A stretch of DNA of 9,017 bases from Methylobacterium sp. (lineage in GTDB: Bacteria > Pseudomonadota > Alphaproteobacteria > Rhizobiales > Beijerinckiaceae): the NCBI GenBank assembly GCA_020252865.1, contig JADCCH010000390.1:1-9017 (forward strand), given 5' to 3'. Below, piece by piece: positions 6,320-9,017 of this stretch (within the stretch, counting starts at the first letter, position 1; each line of letters opens with the position of its first letter). The notes under the pieces are model-generated. The model saw only the letters and a list, made by a program, of their open reading frames with translations, was not told the DNA's origin and did not search any database. A program made the translations under genes and the position numbers.

Positions 6320-7072
6320 ATGGAAGAGACCCCGATGGGCGACACGATCCTCGAACTGGAAGATGTGGTGGGCGGTTACGGGCGCATGACCATTCTCAAC
6401 GGCGCGAGCTTCAAGGTGAAGCGCGGCGCCATCACCACGGTGATCGGCCCGAATGGCGCTGGCAAATCCACCGTCTTCAAGGCGATCTTCGGCTTGCTGA
6501 ACCTCTCCTCCGGCACCATCCGCTATGACGGGCGCGACATCATGCGCTGGCCGCCGCGCAGGCTGCTGGAAGCGGGAATTGTCTATGTGCCGCAGGGGCG
6601 GAACATCTTCCCCGAGCTTTCCGTGCGCCATAACCTGGAATTCGGCGCGGTGGCGGCGGGGCCGCAGATCACCGACCTGGAAAGCCGCATCGAGGCCGCG
6701 CTCGATCGCTTCCCCGTGCTTCGACAGAAGGCCGACAGGCAGGCCTCCACCCTCTCGGGCGGGCAGCAGAAACAGCTCGAGATCATGCGCGGGCTGCTGC
6801 TCGACCCCAAGCTGATCCTGATCGACGAGCCCTCCATCGGTCTCTCGCCCCTTCTGGTTCAAGAAACCTTCGGCATCCTGAAGGAGCTCCGGAACAAGGG
6901 CGTGACCATCCTGATGGTCGAGCAGAATGCCCGCTCGGCGCTGGAAATCTCCGATGAAGGGCTCGTGCTGGAAACAGGCCGCGCCCGCCTTCAGGGTCCG
7001 GCACGGGATATCCTGAATGATCCGCGCGTGGCGCAGCTCTTCCTCGGCGGCGCGATGGCGGAGGCATGCTGA
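6320..7072 (+). CDS. livF: ABC transporter ATP-binding protein, LivF family
   Basis: A 250-residue cytoplasmic ATPase, the second nucleotide-binding subunit of the importer. Motifs are Walker A GPNGAGKST (43-51), YVPQGRNIFPELSV (Q-loop, 89-102, a LivF hallmark), signature LSGGQQ (145-150), Walker B LILIDEPSIGLSP (165-177) and VEQN (200-203). Gln202 stands where most ABC ATPases have the switch His; this is normal for LivF. The start is uncertain: the ATG at 6320 follows the livG stop by three bases but has a weak ribosome site, while the in-frame ATG at 6335 has GGAAGAG six bases upstream. The two differ by five residues before the first beta strand. The stop overlaps the next gene's ATG by one base (TGATG). 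Confidence 0.93.
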   Translation: MEETPMGDTILELEDVVGGYGRMTILNGASFKVKRGAITTVIGPNGAGKSTVFKAIFGLLNLSSGTIRYDGRDIMRWPPRRLLEAGIVYVPQGRNIFPELSVRHNLEFGAVAAGPQITDLESRIEAALDRFPVLRQKADRQASTLSGGQQKQLEIMRGLLLDPKLILIDEPSIGLSPLLVQETFGILKELRNKGVTILMVEQNARSALEISDEGLVLETGRARLQGPARDILNDPRVAQLFLGGAMAEAC

Positions 7073-8112
7073 TGACGAGCGAAGCCCCGGTGCGCCTGGC
7101 CGTGATGGGCGCCGGATTGATTGGCCGGCGGCATATCGAGCATATCCTCGCCGCGCCGTCCGCCGCTTTGCACAGCATCATCGACCCCTCGCCCGAAGCG
7201 CGCGCGCTGGCGGCCGAGCGGGGTTGGCGATGGCAAGCCGGCTTCGACGGCTCCGACCCGGACCAGCCGGATGGCGTGATCGTCGCTACGCCCAACGCGA
7301 TGCATGTCGCCCACGGGCTCGCGGTGATCGAGGCGGGCATCCCCGTTCTGATCGAAAAGCCGCTCGCGGATACGGTTTCGGGTGCCGAAGAACTGGTTGC
7401 CGCGGCAAAGAAGGCGGGTGTACCGCTGGCCGTAGGCCATCATCGCCGTCACAACCCCATCATCACGCGCGCCAGGGCGAAGATCGCGGCGGGGGAACTG
7501 GGGCCGATTGTTGCCGTGCACGGCTTCTTCTGGATCGCGAAGCCCGACGGTTACTTCAACGTCAACTGGCGGCGCGAGCCAGGCGCCGGGCCGATCCTCA
7601 TCAACCTCATCCACGAGATCGACCTCATCCGTCATCTCTGCGGGGAAATCACAGAGGTCTGGGCGATTGCGGCCAACGAGCAGCGCGGCTTCGCGGTCGA
7701 GGACAGCGCCGCCGTGATGATGCGCTTCGTGAATGGCGCGCTTGGGACCTTCACGCTCTCCGATGCCATCCCCGCGCCCTGGAGCTGGGAACTCACCAGC
7801 GCAGAGAACCCCGCTTATCCCGCGACCGGGGAAGCCTATCTGATGATCGGCGGGCGGGATGCCTCCCTCAGCCTGCCGCGCCTCGAGATCTGGCGCCACA
7901 AGGCCACGAAAAGCTGGTGGCAGCCGATGGTCGGCGAACGCGAAAGCCTTCCGCCCGCTGACCCCCTGCGCGCGCAGATCGCGCAATTCTGCCGCGTCAT
8001 CCGTAACGGCGAGCCGCCGTTCGTGCCCGGCCGCGAGGGTCTCGAAAGCCTTCGCGTCATCGAGGCGATCCGGCAGGCGGCCGCCACCGGCCAATCGGTG
8101 AGGCTCGCATGA
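7072..8112 (+). CDS. Gfo/Idh/MocA family NAD(P)-dependent oxidoreductase
   Basis: A 346-residue cytoplasmic dehydrogenase of the glucose-fructose oxidoreductase / inositol dehydrogenase family. It has an N-terminal Rossmann domain with GAGLIGRRH (13-21) and an acidic Asp38 ending the second strand, which favours NAD over NADP. VIVATPNAMH (69-78) and the family motif EKP (95-97, with the conserved Lys96) follow. The C-terminal alpha/beta domain holds GAGPILINLIHEIDLIRH (171-188), in which His181 is the likely catalytic acid/base. The ATG at 7072 is chosen over one at 7066 because GGAGG (7060-7064) is 7 bases from the former and only 1 from the latter. It is translationally coupled at both ends (TGATG upstream, ATGA downstream). 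Family members oxidise cyclic polyols and sugars. Between a transporter and QuiC it could oxidise quinate, shikimate or an inositol-like substrate; this role is inferred. Confidence 0.9.
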   Translation: MTSEAPVRLAVMGAGLIGRRHIEHILAAPSAALHSIIDPSPEARALAAERGWRWQAGFDGSDPDQPDGVIVATPNAMHVAHGLAVIEAGIPVLIEKPLADTVSGAEELVAAAKKAGVPLAVGHHRRHNPIITRARAKIAAGELGPIVAVHGFFWIAKPDGYFNVNWRREPGAGPILINLIHEIDLIRHLCGEITEVWAIAANEQRGFAVEDSAAVMMRFVNGALGTFTLSDAIPAPWSWELTSAENPAYPATGEAYLMIGGRDASLSLPRLEIWRHKATKSWWQPMVGERESLPPADPLRAQIAQFCRVIRNGEPPFVPGREGLESLRVIEAIRQAAATGQSVRLA

Positions 8113-9017
8113 TCCCCTCTATCGCCACCGTCTGCATCTCGGGCAACCTGCTCGAAAAGCTCGAGGCCATCGCGAAAGCCGGCTTCGGCGCGGTCGAGAT
8201 TTTCGAGAACGATCTCATCGCCCATCCCGGCTCGCCGGCCGAGGTGCGCTTGATCTGCGAGGATCTCGGGCTCAAGATCGTCACCTGCCAGCCCTTCCGT
8301 GATTTCGAGGGAATGCCGGCCGCGCGCCGCGCCCGCACCTTCGATCGCGCGGAGCGCAAGTTCGACCTGTTGCAGGAACTGGGCACGGACCTGCTCTTCG
8401 TCTGTTCCAGTCTCTCGCCGGAGGCCGAGGGCGGCATCCCGCGCCTCGCGGAGGATTTCGCCGAACTCGCCCAGCGCGCCGCGAGGCGTGGCCTGCGCGT
8501 GGGCTATGAGGCGCTGGCCTGGGGGCGGCATGTCTGGGATTATCGCGATGCCTGGGAGATCGTGCGGCGCGCCAACCAGCCGAATCTCGGGCTCATTCTC
8601 GACAGTTTTCACATCTTCTCGCGTGGCCTGGAGATCGGGAGCATCCGCAGCATTCCCGGCGACCGCATCGCGCTGGTGCAGGTGGCGGATGCGCCGAAAC
8701 TGCAGATGGATACGCTCTCCTGGAGCCGTCACTGGCGCTGCCTGCCGGGACAGGGCGATTTCGACCTGCCAGGCTTCCTCGATTGCCTGCTCGCGACGGG
8801 CTATCAGGGACCCCTCAGCCTCGAGATCTTCAACGATCGTTTCCGCGCGGGCTCGGCGCGGCTCGTTGCGCGGGACGGGCATCGCTCGCTGCTCTGGCTG
8901 ATGAACCAGGCCGAGAGGCGCTCCGGCAAGCGCGTGCCCGGCGCGGCGCCGATGCCGCCGGCGGCACCCGTGCAATCCGTCGAATTCATCGAATTCGCCG
9001 TGGACGAGGCCGCAAAA
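8109..9017 (+). CDS. quiC: 3-dehydroshikimate dehydratase, QuiC type, fused to a VOC/HPPD-like domain (3' end cut by window edge)
   Basis: The visible 303 residues form a xylose-isomerase-like TIM barrel (about 1-265), a linker rich in Pro and Ala (about 270-288), and the first strand of a glyoxalase/4-hydroxyphenylpyruvate-dioxygenase-like domain (VEFIEFAVDE, from 291). Family members are about 630 residues, so about half is missing. QuiC converts 3-dehydroshikimate to protocatechuate in quinate/shikimate catabolism, using a divalent metal. Candidate metal ligands are Glu134 (VGYEA), Asp165 (ILDSFH), Gln191 (LVQVAD) and Glu239 (LSLEIFND), with His168, Ser206 and Arg210 near the active site. 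As I recall, these fall at the positions described for Pseudomonas QuiC1. The ATG at 8109 overlaps the dehydrogenase stop by four bases. Databases often label such proteins 'bifunctional sugar phosphate isomerase/epimerase/4-hydroxyphenylpyruvate dioxygenase'; the QuiC assignment is preferred on residues and architecture. The role of the C-terminal domain cannot be judged here. Confidence 0.85.
   Translation, partial: MIPSIATVCISGNLLEKLEAIAKAGFGAVEIFENDLIAHPGSPAEVRLICEDLGLKIVTCQPFRDFEGMPAARRARTFDRAERKFDLLQELGTDLLFVCSSLSPEAEGGIPRLAEDFAELAQRAARRGLRVGYEALAWGRHVWDYRDAWEIVRRANQPNLGLILDSFHIFSRGLEIGSIRSIPGDRIALVQVADAPKLQMDTLSWSRHWRCLPGQGDFDLPGFLDCLLATGYQGPLSLEIFNDRFRAGSARLVARDGHRSLLWLMNQAERRSGKRVPGAAPMPPAAPVQSVEFIEFAVDEAAK

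Noticed and set aside
5432..6862. 476-codon open frame on the minus strand
   Set aside because: It is antisense to livM, livG and livF, whose motifs are complete. The product is His/Arg/Glu-rich with no domain, a typical mirror frame.
7836..8975. 379-codon open frame on the minus strand
   Set aside because: It is antisense to the dehydrogenase and quiC genes, with low-complexity Arg/Ala/Glu composition.
8978..8997. Repeated GAATTC words near the right edge
   Set aside because: They encode the repeated Glu-Phe in the first strand of the VOC domain and need no separate explanation.

Overview
The window looks like chromosomal DNA from a GC-rich alphaproteobacterium, most likely in the Hyphomicrobiales (Rhizobiales) group. 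This rests on strong GC bias at third codon positions, an AapJ-type general amino-acid binding protein, an L,D-transpeptidase of a type common in rhizobia, and a liv-type ABC transporter operon. The genus cannot be read from the sequence. No RNA gene, insertion sequence, CRISPR array or phage gene was seen.

The layout is two divergent gene clusters separated by about 540 non-coding bases. The left cluster lies on the minus strand and is transcribed 1909 -> 1. It encodes a small unrecognised lipoprotein, then a periplasmic L,D-transpeptidase with a TTG start, then the substrate-binding protein of a general amino-acid ABC transporter, which runs off the left edge. Gaps of 10-12 bases, with each Shine-Dalgarno site touching the previous stop codon, argue for one transcript.

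The right cluster lies on the plus strand and runs 2449 -> beyond 9017. It starts with a complete five-gene HAAT (liv-type) ABC importer: binding protein, permeases LivH and LivM, ATPases LivG and LivF. A Gfo/Idh/MocA dehydrogenase follows, then a protein recognised as QuiC, a 3-dehydroshikimate dehydratase fused to a VOC/HPPD-like domain and cut by the right edge. From livH onward most junctions are 1-4 base overlaps, so the seven genes look like one operon. A clean 12-bp stem-loop separates the binding-protein gene from the permeases and probably lets the binding protein be made in excess.

Taken together, the right cluster reads as an uptake-plus-catabolism operon. The importer would bring in a cyclic polyol acid such as quinate, shikimate or 3-dehydroshikimate, or a related compound. 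The dehydrogenase would oxidise it, and QuiC would aromatise 3-dehydroshikimate to protocatechuate. The QuiC step is well supported by its residues; the transported substrate and the dehydrogenase substrate are inferred from context. The divergent intergenic region carries a four-copy 14-bp tandem repeat, three GTTCC..CAC direct repeats and plausible promoters. It is the least explained stretch of the window.
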